A stretch of DNA of 48,793 nucleotides, taken from assembly GCA_964346355.1 (NCBI GenBank), contig CAYFUH010000011.1, positions 1 through 48,793 on the forward strand, given 5' to 3'. This document shows, piece by piece, positions 41,608 through 48,793 of the stretch. Each line of letters opens with the position of its first letter. Within the stretch, counting starts at the first letter, position 1. Under the pieces are notes generated by a model, which did no database searches, was not told the origin of the DNA, and was given only the letters and a program-made list of their open reading frames with translations. Both the position numbers and the translations under genes were made by a program. The stretch is from UBA6115 sp964346355 (lineage in GTDB: Bacteria; Bacillota; Clostridia; Christensenellales; Aristaeellaceae).

Positions 41608-42674
41608 CTTCTCTTGCGCAGCTGCGCAATCAAATCCAGCACCGCCTGGCTGCCATCGGCGCTGGGCTCCTTCGCCATCGCCTGGCGCATGTCCTCTGCC
41701 TTGTCCATCAGGTTGTTCAGGGCATCCTTCAGGCTCTTTGCCGTCAACTGCTCCTGCGGCAGCACCAGTGCAAGGCCCCGCTGTTTGAAGTTGTCCGCGT
41801 TCACAATTTGGTCGCCCCGGCTGGCGCCCAGCGGCAGCGGCACCAAGAGCATGGGCTTTTTTAGCGCCAAAAACTCCGAAATCGCGGTTGCGCCCGCCCG
41901 GGACAGCACCAAATCCGCCGCCGCCAGCACGTCGCTTAGTTCCTTGTCCACAAACTCCGCCTGGAAATAGCCCGGGGTGCCTGCCAGATCCGCCTGCAGC
42001 TTGCCCTTGCCGCACAGATGCAGCACATCCATATGGGGCAGCACGTCCGGTAGCGCTTCGCGCAAGGCGTCATTCACCGCCTGCGCGCCCTGGCTGCCGC
42101 CCATCATGAGCAGCACGGGCTTTATACCCGTAAAGCCGGCGAAGGCCAGACCCTTCTCACGGCTGCCTTCAAACAACTCCCTGCGCATCGGCGTGCCTGT
42201 ATGCACGCCCTTTTTACCGAGTGCCTGCGCGCACTCCGGGAAGGTGGCCGCCACCTTTTTGGCGAAAACAGCGCTGATCCTGTTTGCCAGCCCCGGTGTC
42301 AGGTCGCTCTCATGCGCCAATACAGGGATCCCGCGCAGCCAGGCGGCTGCCACCACCGGCACCGCCACAAAGCCGCCCTTGGAAAACACGATGTCCGGCT
42401 TCACCCGGCCCAGTATCCGCAGGGATTGAAAAAAGCCCGCGATCACGCGGAAGGGGTCGCTTAGGTTGCGCCAGCTGAAGTACCTTCTTAGTTTGCCCCA
42501 GGCAATCATGTGATAACGAATCCCCGGGCGCCCCTGCATCATCTCGCGCTCAATCCCGTCCTTGGTGCCGATATAATGCGTTTCCCAGCCGTCTGACTGC
42601 AATCGGGGCAATAATGCCAGATGCGGTGTCACATGACCCGCGGTGCCGCCGCCGGTTAATACAATCCTTTTCAT
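41604..42674 (-). CDS. murG: UDP-GlcNAc:lipid I N-acetylglucosaminyltransferase
   Basis: 356 residues, normal size. MurG adds GlcNAc to lipid I on the inner membrane face, forming lipid II. N-terminal glycine loop GGGTAGHVTPHLALL (usually GGTGGH), AHESDLTPGLANR, second loop MGGSQGAQAVND and donor-site SRAGATAISEF are present. The usual HQxxNA near the acceptor site reads GDQIVNA. It stands alone from other wall genes, coupled by 4-nt overlaps to potC before it and the Nudix gene after it. Confidence 0.95.
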   Translation of the reverse strand: MKRIVLTGGGTAGHVTPHLALLPRLQSDGWETHYIGTKDGIEREMMQGRPGIRYHMIAWGKLRRYFSWRNLSDPFRVIAGFFQSLRILGRVKPDIVFSKGGFVAVPVVAAAWLRGIPVLAHESDLTPGLANRISAVFAKKVAATFPECAQALGKKGVHTGTPMRRELFEGSREKGLAFAGFTGIKPVLLMMGGSQGAQAVNDALREALPDVLPHMDVLHLCGKGKLQADLAGTPGYFQAEFVDKELSDVLAAADLVLSRAGATAISEFLALKKPMLLVPLPLGASRGDQIVNADNFKQRGLALVLPQEQLTAKSLKDALNNLMDKAEDMRQAMAKEPSADGSQAVLDLIAQLRKRR

Positions 42675-43543
42675 GCCCTGCCCTCCGCCGCCTTGCGCGC
42701 GTCCTTTTTCTCATGCGCCCGATGCCGCCTGGCCGCGTTGGCCTGGTACAATTGGCTGAAGCCCACCACCAGGAAGACCGCCGCCAGCATCACCGTGCAC
42801 AGCGCGTTCACATGCGGCGGCACGCCCACCTTCACCGAGGAATAAATCTTCAGCGGCAGGGTGTTGGAGTGCGGGCCGTTTACAAAAAACGAGATCACAA
42901 AGTCGTCCATACTCATCGCGAAGGCCAGCAAGCAGCCCGAGATCACCGCCGGCAGCGCCAGCGGCAGCGTAATTGTCCTGAGTACTTTGAAGGGAGTTGC
43001 GCCCAGGTCGCGCGCCGCCTCCTCCAGCCCCGGGTCCAGGGACGCCAGCCGCCCCTTCACCGTGATATAGATATAGGGCACGCAGAACACCACGTGCGAC
43101 AGCACCAGGGTGACCATGCCAAAGGGCAAGCCCAGCAGCGTAAACAAGGCCAGCAGCGCGATGCCCAGGATGATCTCCGGAATCATGATGGGCAGCACCG
43201 ACACCTGCTCCCCCGCCGTCATCACAGCGGCAGCGCCCCGGCCCAGCAAACTTTTGCGCACCGGCCGCCGCACCATGCCAATCGCGCCCAATGTCCCCAG
43301 TACCGCGGAGAGCAGCACGCTCCACAGCGCGATTGTGAGGGACGAGCGCAGCGGCGCGCCATAGCCCGTCACCGGGTCAAACAAATCGGCATACCATTGC
43401 AGCGAAAAGCCCTCAAACTGGAAGTTGGCCGTTCTGCCCGGGTTGGCGTTGAACGAGAACAGCACCACCACCAAAATCGGCAAATACAGCAGCAGCAAAA
43501 TGGCCGCCATATACACATTTGCCCAGGCTGAGTTCTTCTTCAA
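42671..43543 (-). CDS. potC: Spermidine/putrescine ABC transporter permease
   Basis: About 290 residues and six helices. I place the start at TTG 43543 because AAAGGAAA sits 8 nt before it; the frame stays open upstream but over the potB end. The EAA loop is LEEAARDLGATPFKVLRTIT. The sequence YMAAILLLLYLPILVVVLFSF and FAMSMDDFVISFFVNGP are typical of PotC. It forms the polyamine channel with PotB. No potD binding-protein gene is nearby, and murG follows with a 4-nt overlap. Confidence 0.9.
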   Translation of the reverse strand: MKKNSAWANVYMAAILLLLYLPILVVVLFSFNANPGRTANFQFEGFSLQWYADLFDPVTGYGAPLRSSLTIALWSVLLSAVLGTLGAIGMVRRPVRKSLLGRGAAAVMTAGEQVSVLPIMIPEIILGIALLALFTLLGLPFGMVTLVLSHVVFCVPYIYITVKGRLASLDPGLEEAARDLGATPFKVLRTITLPLALPAVISGCLLAFAMSMDDFVISFFVNGPHSNTLPLKIYSSVKVGVPPHVNALCTVMLAAVFLVVGFSQLYQANAARRHRAHEKKDARKAAEGRA

Positions 43544-43625
43544 AGGTAGGTTTCCTTTCTTTAGGAGACGTAGATGGGGGGAAACGCTGAGTGACAGCAG
43601 CCCCTGACCCCGTCTATTTTCAATC

Positions 43626-44495
43626 CTAAAATACCATGGATTCTGCGCGGCCGCCCATGCGGCGGTAGATGAGGATGACAATGCCGGTCAAGCCCAGCAG
43701 CACCACCGACAGCGCCGCGGCGAAGGGCAAATCCCGGCTTTTGAGCAGCTCGTTGTGCACCATGTTGCCCCACAGCATCGTGTTGGACCCGCCCAGCAGG
43801 TCGCTTAGGAAAAACAACCCGATGCTGGGGATAAAGGTGAGCACCAAGCCCGCCAGCACGCCCGGCAGGGTCATGGGCAAGGTCACCGTCAAGAAGGCCT
43901 TCAGGGGGGTCGCGCCCAGGTCGCGCGAGGCCTCCACCGTGGACCAGTCCATCCGCTCCACGCTGGAGTACACCGGCAGCACCATGAAGGGAATCATCGC
44001 GTAGATCATCCCCACCTGCACCGCGAAATCGGTATACAAAAGGCGCAGCGGCCGCTGAATCAAACCAATGCCGATCAAGGCGGCGTTGATGGGGCCGGAG
44101 GTGGAAAACAAAATCTTCCAGCCATAGATGCGGATTAAGGCATTGGTCCAAAAGGGCACGATTAGGAGCATCATGATCCAGGTGCGCGCCTTGGGGCTGG
44201 CCTTAGCCATGAAATAGGCAAAAGGATAGCCCAGCAGCATGCAAAACAGCGCGGTAAAAAAGGCCAGCCGCAGGCTTTGCAGCAGGGATTTGACATACAG
44301 CGGGCTCACGATGCGCTCATAGTTTTGCAGGCCATAGGGCGCACCGGCCGTGAAATCCGCCCCGCGGGTCATCAGGGACAAGCCAACGATGTACAGCAGG
44401 CTCACGCCCACAAACAAGACGGCGTACAGCATCATCGGGAAAGCCAGCGGCTCGCGCGTGCGCTGATGCTTTTTACCCTTCACCCGGCTTGTCAT
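43626..44495 (-). CDS. potB: Spermidine/putrescine ABC transporter permease
   Basis: 289 residues and six helices. The EAA loop reads VEASRDLGATPLKAFLTVTL, and SLMTRGADFTAGAPYG and IPFMVLPVYSSVERMD fit PotB. Its start overlaps the potA stop by one base (TGATG). It lies 82 nt before the potC start. Substrate is inferred from family, since the binding protein is absent. Confidence 0.92.
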   Translation of the reverse strand: MTSRVKGKKHQRTREPLAFPMMLYAVLFVGVSLLYIVGLSLMTRGADFTAGAPYGLQNYERIVSPLYVKSLLQSLRLAFFTALFCMLLGYPFAYFMAKASPKARTWIMMLLIVPFWTNALIRIYGWKILFSTSGPINAALIGIGLIQRPLRLLYTDFAVQVGMIYAMIPFMVLPVYSSVERMDWSTVEASRDLGATPLKAFLTVTLPMTLPGVLAGLVLTFIPSIGLFFLSDLLGGSNTMLWGNMVHNELLKSRDLPFAAALSVVLLGLTGIVILIYRRMGGRAESMVF

Positions 44496-45592
44496 CAGGC
44501 GTCCTCCCGGTCATCGCGCACCAGCACGCCGGCCTCCTTGTGCCACCAGCAGTACACGGTGCTGCCCAGGGTGGGTTCGCGCTCGCCCTCGGTGGTAGAG
44601 CGCGCGCGCAGCAGCTGCCCGTCCGGCAGCTTGATGGTGCTGGCGCGCTCCCCGCCCGCGTAGTGGCTTTCCACCAACTCCCCGCTCACCCAGCAGGTGG
44701 TGTTCACCGGCTCACAGGACAGGTGCAGCCGCTCTGCCCGCAAAGAGAGGAGCAAGGTTTCCCCCGGAGTGATCCAGTCGCTGTCATAGCAGGGCAAGTC
44801 AAAGCCCGCGATGTCCAGCAGCACCTCATCATCCTTGACCGCCTGCGCGGTGGCAGATATCAGGTTGGTCTCGCCGATAAAACTGGCGGCAAAAGCCGTC
44901 TGCGGCCGCTCGTACAGGCCTTTTGGCGTATCCAGCTGCACAAATTTGCCCTCCCGCATCAAGGCGATGCGGTCGGACATCGTCAGCGCTTCCTCCTGGT
45001 CGTGCGTAATATAAATAAAGGTGATGCCCAGGCGCTGCTGCATGCGCTTTAGCTCCTGCTGCATGGAGCGGCGCAGCTGCAGATCCAGCGCGCCCAGGGG
45101 CTCATCCAGCAGCAGCAGTTTGGGCGATAACACCAGGCTTCTGGCAATGGCCACGCGCTGGCGCTGGCCGCCGGACAGCTGGGAGGGCATGCGCTTTTCA
45201 TAGCCTGTTAACTGCACCAACTCCAGCATCTCTGCAACCTTCTGCGCGATCTCCTTTTTGGGGGTGTTGCGCATCGTCAGGCCATAGGCGATGTTTTTGT
45301 ACACATTCATATGCGGGAACAGGGCATAGTTTTGAAAGACGGTGTTCACCGCGCGCTTTTCCGGCGCCAGATTTGTGATGTCCTGGCCGTCCAGGTACAC
45401 CGCGCCCGCGGTGGGCATCTCCAGCCCCGCGATGATGCGCAGGGTGGTGGTCTTCCCGCAGCCGGAGGGCCCAAGTAAGGTCAAAAACTCCCCCGCGTAT
45501 ACGTCCAGGTCAATGCCGCTTACGGCCTCCTGGGTGTCAAAGGTTTTGCGCAGTCCTTTTAAGGACAGCAAAACAGAACGCTCCTCAGGCAT
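44495..45592 (-). CDS. potA: Spermidine/putrescine ABC transporter ATPase
   Basis: 365 residues. Walker A GPSGCGKTT, signature LSGGQRQRVAIARSL, Walker B LLLLDEPLGALD and switch YITHDQEEALTM are intact, followed by the C-terminal TOBE domain. AVNTVFQNYALFPHMNV is typical of PotA. It powers PotB/PotC. The start overlaps the end of the ferritin-like gene by 8 nt. Confidence 0.94.
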   Translation of the reverse strand: MPEERSVLLSLKGLRKTFDTQEAVSGIDLDVYAGEFLTLLGPSGCGKTTTLRIIAGLEMPTAGAVYLDGQDITNLAPEKRAVNTVFQNYALFPHMNVYKNIAYGLTMRNTPKKEIAQKVAEMLELVQLTGYEKRMPSQLSGGQRQRVAIARSLVLSPKLLLLDEPLGALDLQLRRSMQQELKRMQQRLGITFIYITHDQEEALTMSDRIALMREGKFVQLDTPKGLYERPQTAFAASFIGETNLISATAQAVKDDEVLLDIAGFDLPCYDSDWITPGETLLLSLRAERLHLSCEPVNTTCWVSGELVESHYAGGERASTIKLPDGQLLRARSTTEGEREPTLGSTVYCWWHKEAGVLVRDDREDA

Positions 45593-46067
45593 TCATGTCC
45601 TCCTGCAGCTGTGAAATTTGCTGTTGCAATCGCTCAAAATGGCGCTGCTCCTGCCTGGCGATGAGCAAAAAGGTTTCCCGTGTGTCGCCCTGCGCGACTT
45701 TGGCGTGCGCGCGGTAGAAGGCCATCGCGCGCTCCTCCTCGTCCGCGGCGTAAATCAGCAGGGACAGGGGTGAATCAAAGGCGCCTTCGCGCACAGCGCC
45801 GGTTAAGCCCCCGGTGAACAGCACGTTCTCCGCTTCACCGTCCAAAATGAGGGCGTCTTCGGGCTTGATCTCGCCCTCCAGTTTCTGCAGCCGCAAAAAG
45901 GTGTCCAGGTGCGCGCGTTCCTCCGCCAGCAAGTCCTCAATCATCTGCTTCATGTCGCCCTGGGCAAAGACCATCAGGGCGCGCTCATACAGGGTGACCG
46001 CGCGCTGCTCCATCCGGGCGGCCACATACACCGCCTGGGCGCTTGTCAGTTTCAGTTTATCAACCAT
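45585..46067 (-). CDS. Ferritin-like (rubrerythrin-type) diiron protein
   Basis: 160 residues forming a four-helix bundle. Diiron ligands are in pairs: Glu in ARMEQRAVTLYE, ExxH in LAEERAHLDTF, Glu in ADEEERAMAFY and ExxH in RQEQRHFERL. The C-terminal rubredoxin domain of rubrerythrin is absent, so electron donation would need a partner; peroxide reduction or iron handling are both possible. It starts 33 nt after the glycosyltransferase stop with AGGAGGAG and overlaps potA, so it heads a polyamine-transport operon oddly. Confidence 0.85.
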   Translation of the reverse strand: MVDKLKLTSAQAVYVAARMEQRAVTLYERALMVFAQGDMKQMIEDLLAEERAHLDTFLRLQKLEGEIKPEDALILDGEAENVLFTGGLTGAVREGAFDSPLSLLIYAADEEERAMAFYRAHAKVAQGDTRETFLLIARQEQRHFERLQQQISQLQEDMNA

Positions 46068-46100
46068 GGCTCCTCCTGGGGGTTGGTGGGGGAAGTGGGC

Positions 46101-47066
46101 TTAGGCTTTTCTTCTGGTGCCTGGTGGCAGGGGCGGGTTTTTGTCAAAACCCAGCGTGCGCGCCACCACATACAAAGGCCGCCCCTTGACCTCCTCATAT
46201 ACCCGGGCCAAATAGGCGCCCAGGATGCCCAGGGAGGTCAGGATCAGCCCTGTTGACAGCACGATCAGCAGCTGGGTGACGGAGAAGGCGGTCTGCCAGC
46301 CCAGCAGGTGGATGATGAAGGTTTTGATGAGCATCACGCCCGCCACCAGCAAAAGTATCAGTCCCGCCCACAGCGGCCACAAGAGGGGTTTTTCAGAGAA
46401 GCTGAGCACCCCGTGCGCCGCCAGCTTAAGCATCTTTTTCAGCGGGTAGTGCGTCTCGCCCGCGAAGCGTTTGTCGCGGTCATACAGCAGCGCTTCCTGC
46501 TCAAAGCCCGCCCAGGCGAACATGCCGCGCAGGTAGCGCGCGTGCTCGGGCATGCTTTTGACCACATCCACCACCGCGCGGTCGGCCAGGCGGAAATCGC
46601 CCGTGTCCCGGGGGAAGACATCGCCCGCCAACTTCTGCAGCAGGCGGTAGTACCATTTGGCCGTCAGCTCCTTGAACCTGCTTTCGCCCTCCCGCGTTTT
46701 GCGCTGGCCATACACCACCTGCGCGCCTGCCTTCCAGCGCGCCGCCATCTCGGGAATCACCTCCGGCGGGTCCTGCAAGTCGGCGTCGATAATGACCACG
46801 GCCTGGCCGCTGGCGTAATCCAGCCCCGCGGAGACGGCAATCTGGTGCCCGGCGTTGCGCGCGAAGTGAATCACGCGCACAGCATCGTCCCGGGCTGCCA
46901 GGTCATTTAACATCTGGGGCGTCTTGTCACGGCTGCCGTCGTTGATGTAGAGGATCTCATAGCTCTCCCCCATCCCTTGCATGACGTTGGTCAGCCGGGC
47001 GTGCGTCTCCGCGATGCAGGCTTCCTCGTTGTAGCAGGGCACCACGATGGAATATACTGGATTCAT
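46101..47066 (-). CDS. Family 2 glycosyltransferase, polyprenyl-phosphate (GtrB/DPM1-like)
   Basis: 321 residues. The GT-A domain has SIVVPCYNEE, IDADLQDPPEVI (DxD-type DADLQDP) and SRFKELTAKWYYRLLQKL, the hallmark of dolichol/undecaprenyl-phosphate sugar transferases. Two C-terminal helices (LWPLWAGLILLLVAGVMLIK and LIVLSTGLILTSLGILGAYL) anchor it. It would load a sugar onto undecaprenyl phosphate for wall decoration. GGGGGA precedes ATG 47066. It is first in the minus-strand run, after a gap. Confidence 0.93.
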   Translation of the reverse strand: MNPVYSIVVPCYNEEACIAETHARLTNVMQGMGESYEILYINDGSRDKTPQMLNDLAARDDAVRVIHFARNAGHQIAVSAGLDYASGQAVVIIDADLQDPPEVIPEMAARWKAGAQVVYGQRKTREGESRFKELTAKWYYRLLQKLAGDVFPRDTGDFRLADRAVVDVVKSMPEHARYLRGMFAWAGFEQEALLYDRDKRFAGETHYPLKKMLKLAAHGVLSFSEKPLLWPLWAGLILLLVAGVMLIKTFIIHLLGWQTAFSVTQLLIVLSTGLILTSLGILGAYLARVYEEVKGRPLYVVARTLGFDKNPPLPPGTRRKA

Positions 47067-47119
47067 ATGTCCCCCTTATACCGGTCGCGTGGTTGACAGC
47101 ATTGTACAGTTTACAGCAT

Positions 47120-47219
47120 NNNNNNNNNNNNNNNNNNNNNNNNNNNNNNNNNNNNNNNNNNNNNNNNNNNNNNNNNNNNNNNNNNNNNNNNNNNNNNNNN
47201 NNNNNNNNNNNNNNNNNNN
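47120..47219. other. Scaffold gap (100 N)
   Basis: Exactly 100 unresolved bases of unknown true length. It removes the C-terminal end of the NYN-domain gene and the region upstream of the glycosyltransferase gene. Confidence 0.99.
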
Positions 47220-48184
47220 TGATCCATTTCGAGGGTGAGCACCTTTTCCTTCTCCAGCGCCTTGAGCAAATCGGAAAAGCGCTTGAAGCCCACGGTTTTC
47301 TCCTGAAAGCCCGGGTACATGCTTTGGATGTCGGCCTTTAGGATGCTGGGGTTGATGCGCTCAAACCCGTCATCCCGGTAATGCGCCAACTGCTCACGGA
47401 AGGCGGCCACCCAGTTGTCCTTTGTCAATTCTTCCTTGTCGCTCTTGCCGCTGTCTGCGCTCTCCTCACCTGTGAGGGACACCATCACGTTGTAGTTGTC
47501 CGAGCGCACCTTGATGGTGCCATACTGCTGGGACAGCTTGGTCAGCAGTTTAAAGAAGGTGGTGGCGCCGTAGTTGCGCTCGTTAAAGTCGGGCCGCAGG
47601 CGCAACAGGACGCCCTTTAACTCGCTGGCGAAGACTTCCTCCTCCGCATGGTCATCCAGGATGCTCTCCACCAGTTTGAGCAGTTCGGCCTCGTCCCCGC
47701 TGCCGTTGTCCGTGGATTTCTTGGTCTTTTGCGGGGCGCGCCGCGCCTTGACCGTCTCCAAAAACTGGAACTCGTTGCAGGCGTTGATGAAGATGGTGCT
47801 GGCCACCTCCGAGCGCGAGATGCCCAGCACAAACTTGCCCATGGACTTCAGCTTGCCCACCAGGGGGGTATAATCACTATCACCGGACACGATGCAGAAG
47901 CTGTCAATCAGGGGATTGGTGTAGGCGACCTCCATGGCGTCCAGTACCAGCAGGATGTCCGCATTGTTTTTTTGCGCCACACCGTAGCGCAGGGAGGGCA
48001 CAACAGTAAAGGTGTTGGATAAAAGCAGTTCCTTGAGTCCGCCAAACTGCTCCGTGTACCCATACACCTTGCCCATCAGGATATCGCCCCTGATTTTTAC
48101 CTTTTCCAGAATATTCTTCAGTGTTTCGGCCTTGCCGCCGGCATTCTCCAAATCGACAAAGACCGCGAACCGCGATGCACTCAA
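47220..48184 (-). CDS. NYN domain protein with two OST-HTH/LOTUS-like domains, C-terminal end in gap
   Basis: At least 321 residues, no stop seen before the gap. The NYN (LabA/DUF88) nuclease-like domain has Asp in FAVFVDLENAGG, Asp in NNADILLVLDAME and the pair in CIVSGDSDYTPLV, a complete PIN-like acidic site. After a linker come two winged-helix modules: VFASELKGVLLRLRPDFNER followed by GATTFFKLLTKLS, and INPSILKADIQSMYPGFQEK followed by RFSDLLKALE. Such proteins bind and probably cut RNA. The start is taken as TTG 48184, 9 nt after AAGGAG; ATG 48253 lies within the promoter -10. Confidence 0.88.
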
Positions 48185-48243
48185 ACCAAATCTCTCCTTT
48201 TGCGCGGGTTTCCGCGCTGCTTTTGCCCAAGCGGGCTTTGTAA

Positions 48244-48252
48244 AGTATAACA
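48244..48252 (-). promoter_or_regulatory. Extended -10 of the NYN gene
   Basis: TGT-TATACT on the minus strand, 60 bp upstream of the TTG start; -35 weak. Confidence 0.5.
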
Positions 48253-48302
48253 TACTCCCTTCTTCAATGGAAGAAAACGACCATCCCGCGCGTTATATAT
48301 CT

Positions 48303-48317
48303 GCTGGCACTGCCAGC
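48303..48317. promoter_or_regulatory. Palindrome upstream of the last secreted-protein promoter
   Basis: GCTGGC-ACT-GCCAGC, perfect 6-bp arms, lies 8 bp upstream of the -35 hexamer at 48326, between two divergent genes; possibly an operator. Confidence 0.4.
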
Positions 48318-48325
48318 CCGTGTGA

Positions 48326-48354
48326 TTGACACCGTAGCGATTCTGTAATAAAAT
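48326..48354 (+). promoter_or_regulatory. Promoter of the secreted protein at 48390
   Basis: Consensus TTGACA (48326-48331), 17-bp spacer and TAAAAT (48349-48354). The leader is about 30 nt. Confidence 0.8.
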
Positions 48355-48389
48355 TGTAACAACATTGGAAACCGTGAGGAGGCAGGTTC

Positions 48390-48793
48390 ATGAAAACACG
48401 CCAAACATCCATACTCCGCCAGGGAATGGCCCTTCTGCTGGCATTATGCTTCATCTTATCCATCCCGGCGGCCTTCGCTTCGTTTGAGCAGCAGGCCATC
48501 GCCCTGGAAATGCATTACCAGGGGCCGGATGGCACGCCGCAGGTCACCCAGGCGCAGCCGGTGATCTACCCGGGGTATGAGAACGCCTTCTGGCTGCATG
48601 TGAACGCGGACGCCCAGGCAGACGCGGGCGCCTCGCTCCATATCAGTGATTTGCTTGCCCAGTACGCCGGCGGCTTCTCCATCCCCAACGGCTCGCCGGT
48701 GAACATGTACTACATGTTCAATACGGACAAACTGCAGGATGGCATGGCCATCGAATTCTTTGGCCTGGATGAGAACAACCAGCAGCTGGCGTC
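48390..48793 (+). CDS. Secreted protein of unknown function, cut by the window end
   Basis: Starts at ATG 48390, 7 nt after GAGGAGG, and stays open to the last base (134 codons). A signal peptide (GMALLLALCFILSIPAAF, cleavage after AFA) has a Cys in the hydrophobic core but no lipobox. The mature part (ALEMHYQGPDGTPQVTQAQP then VNMYYMFNTDKLQDGMAIEF) looks beta-rich. I recognise no domain. The signal peptide and composition recall the secreted pair at 2400-5404, but relatedness is unproven. Confidence 0.75.
   Translation, partial: MKTRQTSILRQGMALLLALCFILSIPAAFASFEQQAIALEMHYQGPDGTPQVTQAQPVIYPGYENAFWLHVNADAQADAGASLHISDLLAQYAGGFSIPNGSPVNMYYMFNTDKLQDGMAIEFFGLDENNQQLA

Noticed and set aside
42614..43531. 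Plus-strand 305-codon frame opposite potC and the murG start
   Set aside because: An Arg/His/Gln-rich antisense frame opposite conserved genes, with no ribosome site.

Overview
The window reads like a contig from a GC-rich (roughly 58-60 percent by eye) Bacillota genome, most likely an uncultured Clostridia relative. The signs are strong AGGAGG-type ribosome sites, a T-box leader on serS, a GAAC-N4-GTTC SOS box, MsmX-type sugar ATPase logic, PerR-type Fur regulation and a Sat-type SatD/DUF3307 pair. Two runs of exactly 100 N (5418-5517 and 47120-47219) are scaffold gaps, so it is probably a draft or metagenome-assembled genome. Assignment below phylum is inference. Several promoters (8714, 18538, 21363, 38468, 48244) have an extended TGn-TATAAT-like -10 with a poor -35.

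Layout. 1-39: cut tRNA-Arg(CCU). 198-5404: DUF1292 protein, uvrC and two secreted proteins of unknown function, apparently one operon. 5518-8637: a sugar ABC importer (binding protein plus two permeases, no ATPase). 8788-12040: obgE, GNAT acetyltransferase, yhbY and an M42 aminopeptidase. 12104-13527 (minus): DUF3307 membrane protein and SatD behind a consensus promoter with palindromes. 13695-16830 (minus): nitroreductase, rarA, aminoacyl-tRNA deacylase and an HD nucleotidase, overlapping or nearly touching. 17016-18537 (minus): serS with a T-box. 18577-21251 (minus): SH3-repeat secreted protein, GlsB-type membrane protein and MFS transporter. 21498-32467 (minus): an alpha-glucan locus with a secreted pullulanase, a small metallopeptidase, CUT1 permeases, a shared-type ATPase, a membrane pyrophosphatase and a second binding protein.

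32574-38147 (minus): a compact eight-gene phage-derived cassette (portal, scaffold, major capsid protein, two connectors, a tail-terminator/DUF6711-like fusion, NlpC/P60 endolysin, holin). No terminase, tape measure, tail fibre, integrase or repressor is nearby. Just upstream of the portal gene lie a LexA-type SOS box and a 10-bp direct-repeat array. This is the most unusual part of the window: it looks like an SOS-controlled head-plus-lysis module, either a domesticated element or a remnant.

38648-40225 (plus): pyroglutamyl peptidase, then a PerR-like regulator in one operon with a QueD-family protein that lacks the expected catalytic residues. 40355-47066 (minus): a tightly overlapping run (glycosyltransferase, ferritin-like protein, potA, potB, potC, murG, Nudix hydrolase, SMP-30-like lactonase). 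47220-48184 (minus): an NYN/OST-HTH RNA-binding nuclease-like protein cut by a gap. 48390-end (plus): the start of a secreted protein.

How the genes may work together: secreted pullulanase would debranch alpha-glucan outside the cell, and the CUT1 importer would take up the oligosaccharides. The single MsmX-type ATPase may also energise the first importer, which has no ATPase of its own here.
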